Shown: positions 33,716 to 47,056 of the stretch, piece after piece
Layout: each line of letters begins with the position of its first letter
Position numbering within the stretch: position 1 is the stretch's first letter
From: Bryoerythrophyllum caledonicum
Lineage: Eukaryota; Streptophyta; Bryopsida; Pottiales; Pottiaceae
DNA: 64,000 nt
Direction of reading: 5' to 3'
Assembly: GCA_963971425.1 (NCBI GenBank)
Contig: OZ020519.1
Span: 3,984,028-4,048,027 of the forward strand
Translations under genes and position numbers: made by a program
The notes under the pieces: generated by a model
The model's database searches: none
Told to the model about the DNA's origin: nothing
Seen by the model: the letters and a program-made list of their open reading frames with translations, nothing else

Positions 33716-36700
33716 ATGGAACCAAATGTAGATCTAGAACTTGAACCTGACCTTGCAGGGCAGGACTACACAAATATCACTTCCTCAGATAATCATTTGT
33801 GGCCCGCTGGAACTGCCTTCGACGACTTAGGCCACCCCCCCTGTTGTGAGCACGACTACTGCCGTGTAGATGACCCGTGCCAATTCCCCTCCGCCCCTGT
33901 AGGACCTGGCCTGCACGGCCGTGAACCTCATCACTGCCTATCGAATGTTCCCCACCTTGGCCTGGGCAGTCAGCCCGTACTAGAACACGTGCCTGATTTT
34001 GTGCCCTGCCCACCTGACTTCAAATGCCCTAGTCTGGCTGCCACTAACATACCCCCACAATCTTTCAAGAAGCCATGGTCAAGGAATGTTTTGGAGAAGG
34101 TTTGCGATAGTGTATAGAGGCCACCACCCGGACCCTTCAATCGCGCAGATCTTCAATGGAGCGATAAAGTGAACCAAGGGGAAGGAAAAAAAAACCATTA
34201 AGATGGCCACAATATTATGGGACAGATTGGAGGATTTCCTTGAGGGTGAGATGAGTACTCGACAATACCCTTGTACCTTTCTTGAGGACAACAATCACAA
34301 TTTCAAGAGCAACAGAAAGGACATTGAGATAACACAGACCCGGTCTGAATCTGCCATACAAGAAATCAAGTAAGTATCACTTGCCAACAATTATTGGTTT
34401 ACATTACATGCTCCCTTTATAGGAATCAATCCTCACATTCCCGGCTTTCCTTTCTTCAGGTTTACTTGCCAATTTGGCACGGAGGACCGCTCAAGTCAAT
34501 ATAAAGCTGAAGTTCAAAGAGCATTTGCCCACCCTTTGACGGACCGGCGGAAGTCCACCAATCGAAACAAAACTATCCACAGGGCAAAGAAGATCATTCA
34601 ACAATCTGTGATGGCTGCGATGGGGAAAGGCAAGGGTACGAAACGAAGTCGGTCACAACTAGAGAGCACAACCGAGAAGGAAATTGATTTGAACGTTGAG
34701 GCCATCAAAGAGGACGATGAAGTGCAGTCCACGATCTAGGAGGCCCAGGCCAAGCTTCTGGCCGCATAGAAAACTATTGACGAGGCCGCTACACCTAGGC
34801 GCAAGACCCGAGTTGGCATAATACAGGCAGGTATGTCAATCAAACGAGGTTGTCAATGTTGCTTCGTTGCAAAACAACTTCTGCTCGATCCAACCTTGTG
34901 CACGATACACTTCCATTGTATGGACCACATCAACAAGGACGGGAACCCCTGCCATGGTCTAGATTTTGGTGGCCAGAGGGCAAGGTTATCCGGTCGACTT
35001 TCACAGGCCACGAAGGACTGGATTCAGAGCTCCCTGCGAAGTGGAAAGTCTCCAGCTCAAGTGATGGCTGACCACAAAGCGGAGGTTCTTCGTTGTGCTA
35101 CATTAAACTTACCAGCGACTAGGGATACGTTTGTCATGCCTAGGGATGTCTACAACATCGCTAAAACCCTTGCTAAGGAACTTTGGGAGAAGCACCCCCG
35201 AGATGCCCATAGTGTTCGAATGTGGAAAGAGGAGAATCCTGAGTCATTCTACCATTATAACGAATATGGGAACATAGATTTGAATGAGCCTCCAGCAAAT
35301 GACGACCCCTTCTCCATCGCCATCCAAACTAAGTGGCAGCTCCAAATGATGGTAAGACACGGAAATAGACGTGCACTTGGGATAGATGCCACCTTCGCTA
35401 CAAATCTGCCTAAGGTACTCAATCACCTAAACCTTGCCTGCATGATGCTGCATCTACATTTCTGGTTGCTCTTCTAACTATTTGATTGTGCTTGGCCTGC
35501 GGTCCCCTTTATACACAGTCATGGTTTTTGACGAGTGGGAACAAGGTATTCCAGTGGCATTCACAATTCAAGGAAAGAGCCGTCAAGAGGACATTGTTGT
35601 TTGGCTCAAGAAGCTTAGAGATCGATGTATCTCGGTACAATCAGGTTGGCGGCCTAATGCTGTCGTCACCAACAATGACCAGGCTGAACTAAATGCCATC
35701 AGGTATCATGTTGCCCTTTGTAACATGGCTTAAATATTGTAGCCCAAACACGCGTATTACAGGCCATAGAACTAAACTTCCCGGGATTTTGTATGTAGGG
35801 AGGTGTGGCCTGAACGGGATGGCGTTGACGGGGTTAAGATTTTTTTTTGCCTATGGCATGTACGCAAGGCCTCGCTTGAAAATGCTATGCAGAAAATCAA
35901 CGCCAACTACCTACGTACTGATATTTTGAAGGACTGTGCCGATTTAATGTACGGGAATGGAATTCTGGAGGGGGAATCTGCAGTGCAGAATTCCGGGGCT
36001 AGGTTCCAGCAGCTGCGGAATAAGTATGGAGACGAGGCCAAGACTTTCTTCAACTATTTCGAAAAGACTTGGATTCCAAAGCTAGAAATGTGGGTTACAG
36101 GATTCAGATCTGTTCCCCATGCAAATCAGGATACAAACGCCGCTATGGAGAGCTATCATGCTAATCTGAAGTCCATATTGTCCACTTCAAGGCAGAAGTT
36201 TAACGATCGTCGTGTGGACTGGTTGATACACCACTTGGTCAAGGATGTCGTCACTCACTATTGGTACGCAGTTCAGTGCAAGCTCTTCGGTTTTATCAAG
36301 AACGGGAAGGCGGAAGGTATGGTGGCCAGTGCCGCCATCCGAGCTAGGGAGATTCCGGACGGGCATGTCTTCATGGACTTGGACCAAGACATAGCGTACG
36401 TGGCCAGTCAGACGAACTTCCCAATGGTGTGGGTGGTGGCGAGCCCTAACACAGACTGGGCTTGTTGTACGTGTCCTTTGGGGATGCGGGGGAACATTTG
36501 CAAACACGTTGTGAAGGTGTTTAAGCTTATCAATGTCAGAGTGCAAGACGCGGCCATTGTAAGGTACGCCGGAACTTTAAGGGGTACCATTGCTGTGGGA
36601 GGAATTCCTGCTGGCCTGGAACCTCCTAAGGTGGATGGAGTGCCCGGCGCAACACAAACCCAAGGAAAAAATGGCAGAGACATTGGCACATCGAATCCGC

Positions 36701-36990
36701 AAAAACAATTGGCGGATATCACGTCCATTTGGGTTGACCTCCATGACTTTGCGATTCAGAACGTAGACTTGCGGGGACATTTGTTGGCTGGCCTCAATGA
36801 ATTGAAGGGCAGGGTCTCAAGCTTGAAGGCGAGAGCTGATGCTGGCATCCTACATCCAGCATCTCAACCGTCGTTTCACTTAAACGAGGGAAGTAACACC
36901 AAAAGGCGATTCAAAGCATGTAGTGAATTAGGTAGGCATAAGTCTCGATCATCCATGAGGCCAGGTAGACGGCGAACAGGTGGCTCATAG
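33716..36990 (+). pseudogene. MULE3: Mutator-like transposase with SWIM finger (E3)
   Basis: Exons 33716-34369, 34460-35414, about 35503-35702 and 35799-36990. Blocks match MULE2: GPFNRADLQW, GCQCCF...CMDH, Asp in GIDATFATN, YTVMVFDEW, FFCLWHVRKAS, SWIM finger CTC...CKH near 36470. The last exon (395 codons) is open and well preserved. Breaks: TAG 34115 (MULE2 has CAG, Gln, at the aligned codon), a frameshift in an A-run near 34190, TAG 34737 and TAG 34767 (Gln in MULE2). The acceptor before exon 3 reads GCGG where MULE2 has GCAG. Formerly the E3 transposase; its partner gene C converges from the right. Confidence 0.8.
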
Positions 36991-37778
36991 GAGGTTCTCA
37001 ATTTTGCCAAAGCTATACAATAGTTCTGGCATTTCCTGCCCAGTTTTTTGGATTTATTCTGCTCCACATATACCTTAAGTACGTTGTTTTCTTATGTCTA
37101 TGGGAAGTTTGATGTTTGTAAACTAATGTCGTTTTGGACTAAACTTTGAAATGGGATCACCCCTCCCCATCCGTTTTTCCAATTTCAGTTTAATTTTGTT
37201 GAGGATAGCTCCAATATTTCAAAAATTACATTGTATATAATAACAAAGCAACCTAAAAATATCTCCATCACTCTCCCTCTCTTCCATATTCTCCCTCTAA
37301 CTCTATTCCTTATTCAGCTTTTTCTTAAGACATTTTGATGTCCTTTTTCTTCTCCGTCTCATGTTTGTTTTTTTTGAAATTATTATCTTATTTAATTCAT
37401 GTTTAAATTCTGAATTCTTTTTCCGGATTCTTGGTTTTTTTAATATTTAAGAATGTTTTGTAAATCTACATAAATGTGTAAACATTTGATTCCTTCTTTC
37501 TTTCTTCCAGTATTAGTTGTCCCTTGCGATTTCCCTCCTCTTTTTATCATTTAGTCCAACATTACTGCTTTACATGTTCCTAAGTGGGACCAGATAGTTT
37601 AGGCCAGGTTCAAGGCAATGTTCCCGGCCTTCCATCCAACCATAGGCCGTCCATCATATATAAAATGCATTGAGAGATTAATACTACTCATTGTAAAAAG
37701 TTCATGTTTTAACAACGGTGTGGGAAAAAATTAAAACCGTAAATACATATCGATAATATAATGTAGAGTAAGTCCCGT
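36991..37778. other. Convergent 3' spacer of E3
   Basis: T-rich spacer between the stops of MULE3 (plus) and partner gene C (minus). No ORF or repeat is seen. It should hold both transcript ends. Confidence 0.5.
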
Positions 37779-40700
37779 TTACGTACTCTGAACGGGAATC
37801 ATAAGTACACCTGCACTAGAACACGCATATGCAGGAAAACAAAAACCTGAACCTCCATACTTACTAAGCCTAATCAAAACAAAAGTTGGACGAACTATCC
37901 AGACTTCTACGCAATCTGATATGTCGTCACAACGGCATGGCCTTCTCCATCGATGGAGACATCCTCCAGAACTGTGGCCAGGCCAACCGTGGAAGTCACC
38001 TCCAGAGGAACTTGCCGGAGGGACTACAGGTGCCAGCGCGATGTGGCCTGCAGCTGCCAAGACAGCCGTGGAGTACGCAGCAACGGAAGTCACTTCTGAT
38101 GTGCCCACGGCAGTATTGGGCATGCCCGCCATCAATGTCACTCCGGAGGTTAACTGTGCTTCCTCCGCACGCCCAAAACCTGAGGCCAAAATGTCTTTGG
38201 CTACGACCAAGGCCTCCACGAACGAGTCATTGGCCGCCTCGAATGAGATGGATAGCTGAGCTTCCATGGAGCCCATGAATTCCGCCTGCTCACCATCTAC
38301 AATGATCTTGTCCAGCTTTGCAAGGCAAGCTGCAACACTAGCCACCATCAGATCTCTGGACACAAGCTGCAGCCGCTCCTGGATACCTGCTGGCCACACA
38401 CCCATAGCCTCTACAGAACCGAGAGCATAGCCCAAAGAGATATTCTCACGCAAGAGGAGAACATGCTCAAACCTAGGACTCTCCTGTGGCAACACAATCG
38501 TCCCATCCTTGACCCACAACTTGCGAAGCTCATCGGCCATGTTCGCGTGCAAGATGTCACAGCACGCGAACACAAACGTTGCCCGCAGCCAGTGAACATA
38601 TTCACTGCGCAGCTCGGCGCTGATGTCTCGCATCTCCAGCGCATCTCGAAAAGCACTGAAATGTGGTCCGGTGGTATCCATGTCGGGAAAATAAATCTTC
38701 CCCATGCGGACGAGTTCACGCATGGCTGTGAACACCTGAGACACTGGTCCCTCCACACTTCGATCTGCCGGTAATCCACGCACAGGACACGTCATGGACA
38801 CCCTGCAGCCTCTGACATTGCACGAATGCAACTTCAGGGCGCGTGCCAATGGTAGCGGTGTGACATCCAGCTTGCCGCCCCGCTCCTCCTCTAACATCCA
38901 TGATGTTAACACATCAAACTCCACGTCAGAATGCAAAAAGGGACGCTCTATGACGGGTGGAATCGGAAGCATACAAAATACACGAAAAAGTGGAGACCAT
39001 GCCCACTGAAAACTCTCCAAGTCGATGGCCACGCGATGATCATATGCGCCAATGCAATGAGAAATATATGCAGTCCTCCCTTCCGCGGTCTCTGCAACCT
39101 TCGCATGCCAATGTTGGAGGCGGTCTTCGTAGGTAAACACCTCATCGTGGTGGAGGTAGAACTTCTCGATCTCCTCCTCCATCAAGGCCTCTGTCTACCG
39201 CATGAAAACATCATTACAAGCATCGATGGCATCCAGGTCACGGGTAGAAATCGCGTCCTACAATATCCAAATTGGACACATGCACCGTTATCATTCACAA
39301 TTGTTATGTGTGGTACAAAAGTGGAAATAGACGTGGCCAGCAACTTACAAGGAGTTGTAAGTCGCAGTGGACTGCTCCCCAAGCGCGGAATAGTAACTTT
39401 GGCAATCGTCCATCGCCGTGCATTGCCCGCAGCGTGGATACGGGCCTCTCCAATTCGTTCAACTCCGCCAATGAAATGACATCATCTGTCAACTTCACAA
39501 GCAAGTATAATCCAGGAGCCGCTGGAAGGGCATCCGGCTCCAAATCTGGATTAACAACCGGAAATTTGAGCTTGGCCTCTCCTATGATCTTCGTGAGCTC
39601 CCGGGCCCTTGAATCGCTTAACCGCCAATCTGGAACTTTGCGCTGAAAGCCATCTTCGGTCTGGCCACAGTGAAGACTGTCCGGGGCAGGTCCCCCAAGG
39701 CCTGGACTGTCCTGCGCTGGGCTGTCCGGCATAGGCCCGGCATTTTCTGGACTGCTTGGCGGGGGGGTGCCCTCCGGAAGGCCGCGTGTCTGAAGTGGGT
39801 CACCGGCCCAAAACTGAAGTAGAAGTGGAGTACTGGTTGGATCACCGGGAGAACCGTGTGCAGGAGCTTCGGCATGATGGCTCGAATGGGGAGGATGAGC
39901 TCCCCCGGGTCGGGCTCTGGCCTCCGGAGGCACGCGCTGGGGTGGCCTGTGTCGGAGATTCCGCTTGGACGTTGAGGGTGTGGTTGTGGCTGCCGCAGGA
40001 GCATGCCACTATAAGAAACCCGTGTTTTTTGTCACGTCCTGAATCATGTCCCAGGAGACATGTAGACATCCGAATTTACATCCCTCTGACGTACCAACGC
40101 GTGTAACACGCTGTAACGCGTGGGGACATCACCAAAAATGCGAGGACATCCCTGCGACAGGGACGATTTTCGGAGATTTTGGGAGGCTGGAAATGGTGCC
40201 AACTGGGCGCCACGTAGACGACACCTAAGCGGCAGGATGACGGGCAGTGCCACATGGCCGGGAAATTCATCCTCTCCATTGGTGACGTGGCATCTGACGT
40301 GGCATGTGACGTGGACCCACGTGGCCTCTGATGTGGACCCGGGAAAGAGTGACGTGGCGTGCCACGTTAGCAGAGATTTGCGTGGTTTTTTTTTCAGATT
40401 CGTGTTTGCGGGGACGTCATTGGTAACATGGCTGTGTTTTTTAAGACGTCCCGGGTTGACGTGGAGATGTCCTGCTCGACGTCTATGCCAATGCTACCTG
40501 GATTTTGATGTTGATTTCATTGACCATCGCCATGCCCTAGAGGACGTGGCGATGGACATGATCGCGTCCTCCAATACGTTGCCGACCCATGGTCGCCGGC
40601 ACTGAGGGTGTCATTGCAGATGTCTCAAAGAACTTATGCGTGTCTGACGTGACATCCCCTGATGCATGGTATTGTTGACGCTGTGTATGTGATGGTGTTT

Positions 40701-41759
40701 TGAGGGACATCAAGAGATGTTGTACAAGACATGAATACGTTGTACAAGACATGAGTACAAGACATGAATACCTCATCTTACATGTAACATGTACACTCAT
40801 CCAAATTCATGCTTATCGGCCTACTTGCAAATGTGGTAATATGATATACACGCAATTTAAAATATGTCTCCATAGACACGGGGATGTTTCAAAAGACGTC
40901 CCTGCGTTTTCTAAGTGCTGCGGCATACGTCTTCTACAACATGGTCACGTCTATATGTCGCTCACGGCACATTGCATGTCCAACACTGCACCTCTAACCT
41001 CTACACTCTAAACTCTAACCTCTACACTCAAAACTCTAACCTCTACACTCTAAACTCTTACCTCTACACTCAAAACTCTAACCTCTACACTCTAAACTCT
41101 AACATTCTAACTTGTAAACTCAGTCTACACTCTAAAACTCCAACCTCTACATTCTAAACTCTAACTACTTGGAGAAATGAAGGCCAAAGTGAGCTTTGTG
41201 CAACCTCAAATTCTACTTAAAGGTCTCATGACCTAACTATGGCTGCAGCAGCTAACCCTAGCCACCTCATGACCTAACTATGGCTGGAGCAACTAACCCT
41301 CGCCGCCTCTACACAAGATAAACAAAAATCATCGGGCGGATTAGCAAACTATGAGCGAAAAAATGATAGGGTATTTTTTATTCATTTGGGCTAAAAATTA
41401 TAAAAGAGTTTAGAGTACTATAGGGTATAGAATATGGCATTGGATGTCTTTAAAGTACTATAGGGTATGGAATAATAGGCCCCATTAGAAAATACAGTAG
41501 TACTAAAATAGCCCCCTTTATATTAAATTCTTTGGCCAAATGTCTGAAATTGCTTATTGTACTATAGGAAATATACTTCTTAGTTCATGTAAGACTCTCG
41601 GATTCCTACAGTGACTTAACTACTCTTACAACTAAGTGTTATATATTGTACATGGATATATAATTTAGGGTATGACTATTGTAAGTTAATACGGGGTATG
41701 ATTTAATATTACAGAATACAAGATTGTGCAGATCTCGTTTAGGGTACTCAGTGATGGTT

Positions 41760-42235
41760 TACTGCGCTTAGGGGTCAGTTCAATCTGGCTCAGTGATGGG
41801 GTTTTCGGCTTAGGGGTCAGGGCAATCTGGCTCAACTCGGCTTAGGGGTCAGTTCACTTGAAGCTCACCGTTGCGTCTGAGTTTGCAAGGAAGAGGTTTA
41901 GGGTTTGTTCAATTGGTCAGGACTGGGTGCAATCTCCCGACGTGTGCAAGAATCCGGCCATGGCATGTGCAAGGACTTGAGTTTGCTGTCGACGAGGTGG
42001 AGGGTTTGTGCAAGGACCTCAGTTTGCTGGATACGGGGTTTACGGTTTGTGCGCCTGTTCAGTTTCGGGTGTCCCACAGCAGCCCTCGTTACGGTTTGGG
42101 GCGGATCTGTGTTGTGCGTGTAGGGTTTACGGTTTGTGCAATCAATTTTGTTGTTTGGCTACGGGTTTGTGCAATCAATTTTGTTGTTTGGCTACAGTTT
42201 GTGCAATCAATTTTGTTGTTTGGCTACGGTTGGTT
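41760..42235. repeat. Short tandem repeats in E4 5' region
   Basis: GGCTTAGGGGTCAG(T/G) with (T/G)CAATCTGGCTCA recurs three times at about 41767-41850. A 32-base unit, TTTGTGCAATCAATTTTGTT and following, recurs three times at about 42134-42230. The short ORFs here follow these repeats. Confidence 0.75.
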
Positions 42236-45200
42236 CGTTGGGAGCATCCCCAAGCAGCCCTCGTTACGTTTTGTTGCAAATCCGTCACGGTTTGGTACAG
42301 ATCTGTGTTTTCGTTGTAGGCTTCACGACTTCAGGGTTTGGGGAATTGTTTTTTCTGTGTCTTTTTCTTGCGTGACAGCGTCACATGGTGCCTAGGGTCG
42401 CTGCGATCATCTTGGCACCTGCTGCTTTGAGGTATTGCTAGTCTCTGAATTGGGCAACGTAGGGTTTTGTATTGCGGTTGTCTTGTGGTCTTCAGGCTCT
42501 TGTTAATTTGTGGTTTACCTTTCAGGGTTTAGGGTGCGTTGCTCTTGCGTTCTGGATCCAGATGTGCTGTGTGGTGTAATGACAGATTCGATTTGTTGAA
42601 CGCAGGGTTTAGGGGCGTGGATGATGGCGCTCAATTACAAGATCAGACTGTACTCTGTGGACGATGATGTGGGGCGGCCGGAGCTACTCAGTCCGTTTTT
42701 TTGCAACTCCAGCGATACTTATGCGGATTTGCGCACGCGCTTGGAGAACGGGGAATGCGTGGAGTGGCCTTTCTTTTTTTGGGACTTAGATGATGCATGC
42801 CGAATACCAAAGCGGTTCGAGGCCATGAACCCGGTTAAAGAATGCGTTTATGTAATTCCGTCGGTGGAGGGCGACGCCGGACGTCGCAAGCGGTGTCGTG
42901 TTGGGGACCAGGCCGACACGAGGAGCAGCGACTTGGCAGCGGAGCAGCCAGGGCAACTTACGGGTTTTGGAGGTGTCCAACCGTGTGGCACGGATGACTT
43001 GCACGCCGGTGCTGCACGGACATTGGAGGAGGCAGGAGCTGCCGGTTTAGGGCATCCCACTGAAGTTCCGGAATTTCCTGAAGACGACGAGGCTGAGCCA
43101 CAGCCGACACTGTCACCTACTAATGTGCTCGAGGAGACCCTGCTACAATCCACGCTGTTAGCCACTGATGTGCTTGAGAATTACAAGTAGGGTGCAGAAA
43201 AGATGAGAAGGGAGCTGGAGTCACTTGATTTTGCAGATCACAAGTGGGACCTAAAAACTTACGATCATTGTGGCTTGGCTCTTGTGAAGATATATTGCGG
43301 GGAGTGTAAGAGAGAAATTGGGGGTACGGGCCGTGATCACTCCCGGATTGCAGTGCAAAACCTATTTGCAAATTTCAAGAAGAGTCATTTACATTCAGCT
43401 CTCCACATCAAGCAATGGTGCAGGAAGAGGGGTTTAGTGTACAGCAACCACCCAAAGGAGGGCAAGTCCAGCAAACCCATCATTTTGACACCAGCAGATC
43501 ACCGGCGACTCGTGGAGGAAGGCGTTAGCATTCTTCAAAGTGTGAATGACTTGATCTCCTCAAATGATCCTCCGTTTGTAATAGTCGGAGATGTGGGTGT
43601 TCCCCAGTTGAAGTCCTTTTGGTTCAAGGTGCGCTGCAAGCTCGATGGAGAACTACTGCTCCTGTGCCCGCAGAAGGGGAACCTTAGACAGAACTTAGAG
43701 AATCACGTCCATGGCCTGGTTCATACGAAGTGCTGTGAAGACTTGGCTGCGGCAAGCAGTTCGTCGAAGAGTTCATGTGCAGTCAGCTCCGGAAAACGGG
43801 GGAGACCCACCGCAAGGTCGAGGTCGACCACCGGCAATCAACACGACCTCCATTTTTGGTTCAACAGTTCAGGCGGTGTAGGTTCCGAAGCAGCAGGAGA
43901 ACCCCCGTTAGGTATGCACTCCGACTCTATTTTGTCGTTGCTGTGTTGGGGATTTAGGAAGAAAATCGTTGAGTACGCTAGGAAGTCCTATAGAGTCGAG
44001 TCGTTGCAGAATGATTCAAAGATTGGATCGGTGTGGATGGCGGAGCCAAGCACAATTGCCGATTTTGTATTTCGAGGTCAACTTGTTCTTATAAGAGGGT
44101 GCTTCCGGCATGTACAGTGTAAACGGTTGTGTGCCACAGGAGAACCCTTTACGAATTTCATTTGTTCCAATTGCATGGAAATTGAGCAAGCCAATGATTT
44201 CAGACTTAGGGTACAAAGGGAAGGTCGTGCTCTTGTCAAGCGTGGTCGCAGGGATATACAACAAGGAAGAAGGATAGGCTATCTACAGATCACTGAACTG
44301 GCCTCACAGTCAAGGACGTTAGGCAGGAAATACCGTGATGAAAAGGCTAGGCACTGGCTCATGAAGTCTAGGGTCGCGCAATTGAAAGTAAGCCAGCGTG
44401 GTTTGAAACTTAGTGTTGGAGAAAATTTTAATAGAAAAGATGTTCTCTCTTTTTGTAACAACATACTGGTGGCTCACAAAACTAACGCCTTCGGGGGAAA
44501 GCCAGCTTTGTAGGACTTCCTCAGGGACGCTGCCAAAAACTTAAATCGTGTGAGGCAGGGTCACAGATTCTCCAAAAATTCAAAGTCATTTGCTCAAGCT
44601 ATGAGGATATATGTGGTAGGCGAATGTGTGATTTGTTTACCTTGAATTTTGGTGGGCCCTTGTCGTGTTGTAAATTACTACACTATGTAAAAAGATAATA
44701 TAGATACAAAAAGTGTGGTCGTAGAGTGACCTACAGTTTAATTCAATGTGGGAACATTTGGAGCTTGTTAGCCTAGCTTGGATGTACTGCATCTCTTGTC
44801 TCTAGCTCAAGGGTAGGTAGGTGGCCAGTTGGCTGCTTATTTTCCTGCTCTCACTAGCAAGTGCCAAGCCGCACCCGCCTGAACAGTTCAACGAGTTCAA
44901 TGAGACTCGAACTCGGAATCAGTCGGCGGATAACAAACGGGCTCTAACAGCCAACCAAGTCTGCAACTTGGCAATTATCATCGAGCCCGCAATAGTCTTA
45001 TACTGCTATAGATAAGTCGTTTGTTTCTTAATCTGACTTTACTGTGGACCATCTTTTAGATGGAAAGGCATCTATCACTACTTAAATTTGCTTAGACGTT
45101 TCCAATTAAAGAAATGTCATTGAGTTAATGTTAGGGAAGGCAAGCTTCTTGATGAAGTTATCGAAAAACATATAAAAGGTAGATGGTTGCCGTGCCTTAT

Positions 45201-45261
45201 GCATTACTTCAGGTCATTATTAGTTTTGATTGTTTCTTCTTAGTTTCTATAGGTTGATAGT

Positions 45262-45693
45262 ATGGCTTCTCAAGACCCTGATGATTGGGAGTTTCCTTTA
45301 GCTCACTCACCGGATGATCTAATTCAACTTTCTCAACCGTCGACATCAAGGCGGCGCGAGCGAGAGGAAGCAGGGCCTTCTGAGCGTCGTGTTCAACCAC
45401 GTACCGCTTTTGATCCTCAACAAGTTCCTTTGACAAGTTTAAGAAGTTTACAACCGGAGGCAAGAACTTTAGTAATCGTCTTGGAGGTTGGAGATGTGCT
45501 TGTCGAAGGCCATCAAGTGGTGTTTGAAGGGTGTTTTCAAAACACTAACGAAGGTCAAATGGTAACCCGCTTGTCCAATAACCTTGGTCACCGTCTTTGG
45601 CTTCAAGGCCCGCTCAGACACTTGGGTAGTGAAAGGCGATCAAGTTACATTGCTGCTGTTCTTCGTGAGATTCTTGACTTTTTACATGTTTAA
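45262..45693 (+). CDS. Unidentified 143-aa ORF within the E4 gene intron
   Basis: ATG-started, uninterrupted ORF on the same strand as the surrounding E4 gene. The first 50 residues are Ser/Arg/Glu-rich and look disordered. The C-terminal 90 residues (LVIVLEVGDVLVEGHQVV...REILDFLHV) look like a small folded domain. No family recognised. It may be a nested gene, a further insertion, or chance. Confidence 0.35.
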   Translation: MASQDPDDWEFPLAHSPDDLIQLSQPSTSRRREREEAGPSERRVQPRTAFDPQQVPLTSLRSLQPEARTLVIVLEVGDVLVEGHQVVFEGCFQNTNEGQMVTRLSNNLGHRLWLQGPLRHLGSERRSSYIAAVLREILDFLHV

Positions 45694-47056
45694 TCCATCT
45701 AGGGGCTGAAGTTGAGACCATTTGTTGTTATTTTTCTTAATATATTTGTAGTTAGTTGTTATTGTTGAAGAAACCCGGTCTTTAGATTGATGACCAGGTA
45801 GTTAGTGTTTAAAAATGCAAAGAATAGAATGGATAGAGGGATGATAAGAGTTGATAAAGGGGAGAATTTGGGCAACCAATGGGGTTTAAGATGCCCATGT
45901 GACCTTTGAATGGGCTGAGGTTAGTTGTGATTGGCTCCTTTCCCCGTTTTGGGGGTTGGGTTCTTCCTTACCAAGGAGGGGCTGGACTGCGGGGGCTCTC
46001 TCTGGTTGTTTTTGTTGTAGTTTGTTTTGGTTTTTGAGTATGTTGTAGCCCTTGTTGTTAGCTCTCTATGAAGTTATCACTCGGTCTTAGAGCTAAAAGT
46101 ATGAGTGAACGGCGCCTTGTCGAACACAAGGGGGTCTGCTGCCCCATGTTTTCATGAGCAGTAGGTTTGAAGCCTTGTAGCAAGTTGTACAAAGTATATC
46201 TAAATGACATCTTTGGTGAGTGTTTGTACACTGTAAATAGCTTTCCAAAGAGCTATCTTATGCTTTATTTCGAGCTTTTGTGAAGTCTTAGCACTAGTTT
46301 GAAAGAAGAGGGGTCAGCTGATTTGAGTTTTTGTAAGAAGTAACTTTGATTGCACATAGCGGCTGGCCAGATGGGTTTTTGGAGGTGAAATTTGGTGTGT
46401 ATGTGGTGTATTTTAGTGGCTTTTCAAGTAGCTATAGCACGACTCATTCCGAGTTTGTATGAAACCGTAGTGGTATTTTGAATTAGAAGGTTAATCAAGA
46501 GTTTAAAAGAGAGTTTGAGTTCGGTTTGTGCTTAATGAGAGGTTAGAGAAATGATTTCAAAGAGAGTAAGGGTATATAGGAGAATGGTATGAAGTGGTTA
46601 GGGTATGTAAGGGTAAGGGTATGTGGGATTGTGGTTAATTAGGGAATTAATTATCTTAATCAAGGTTAATTGTGTTAAGTAAGATTAACTAGTCTAATTG
46701 TAATTAATTAGCTTAACTAAGATTAAGTGGATTAATTAAGGTTAATCATATTATTTAAATATAATTATCTTAACTATTAATTAATTATTATTAAGCGAAA
46801 TTAGTTAATTTAATCAGAGTTTAATTAAGGCTTGATTTAGATTAAGGATAATTAATGTTTTGAGTTAAGTTTTTGGGAGACAAGTTCTACAAGACATCTG
46901 CATCATGTCTTATTATATGTACATCGAGTTTTATTATACAAGTTGAAGATTGGAGGCCTTTCTCGTATGCTAAATGAGGACTTATGAGTTTATATGGGCT
47001 TGAACACAAAATTATATGTTTCATATTCTCCCTTTCCCTCTCTAAACTAAGTGCAG
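45694..47056. other. Rest of the E4 intron
   Basis: Non-coding, AT-rich. The stretch 46640-46860 is dominated by TTAATTA-type words. It ends in the acceptor AAGTGCAG before 47057. Confidence 0.4.
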
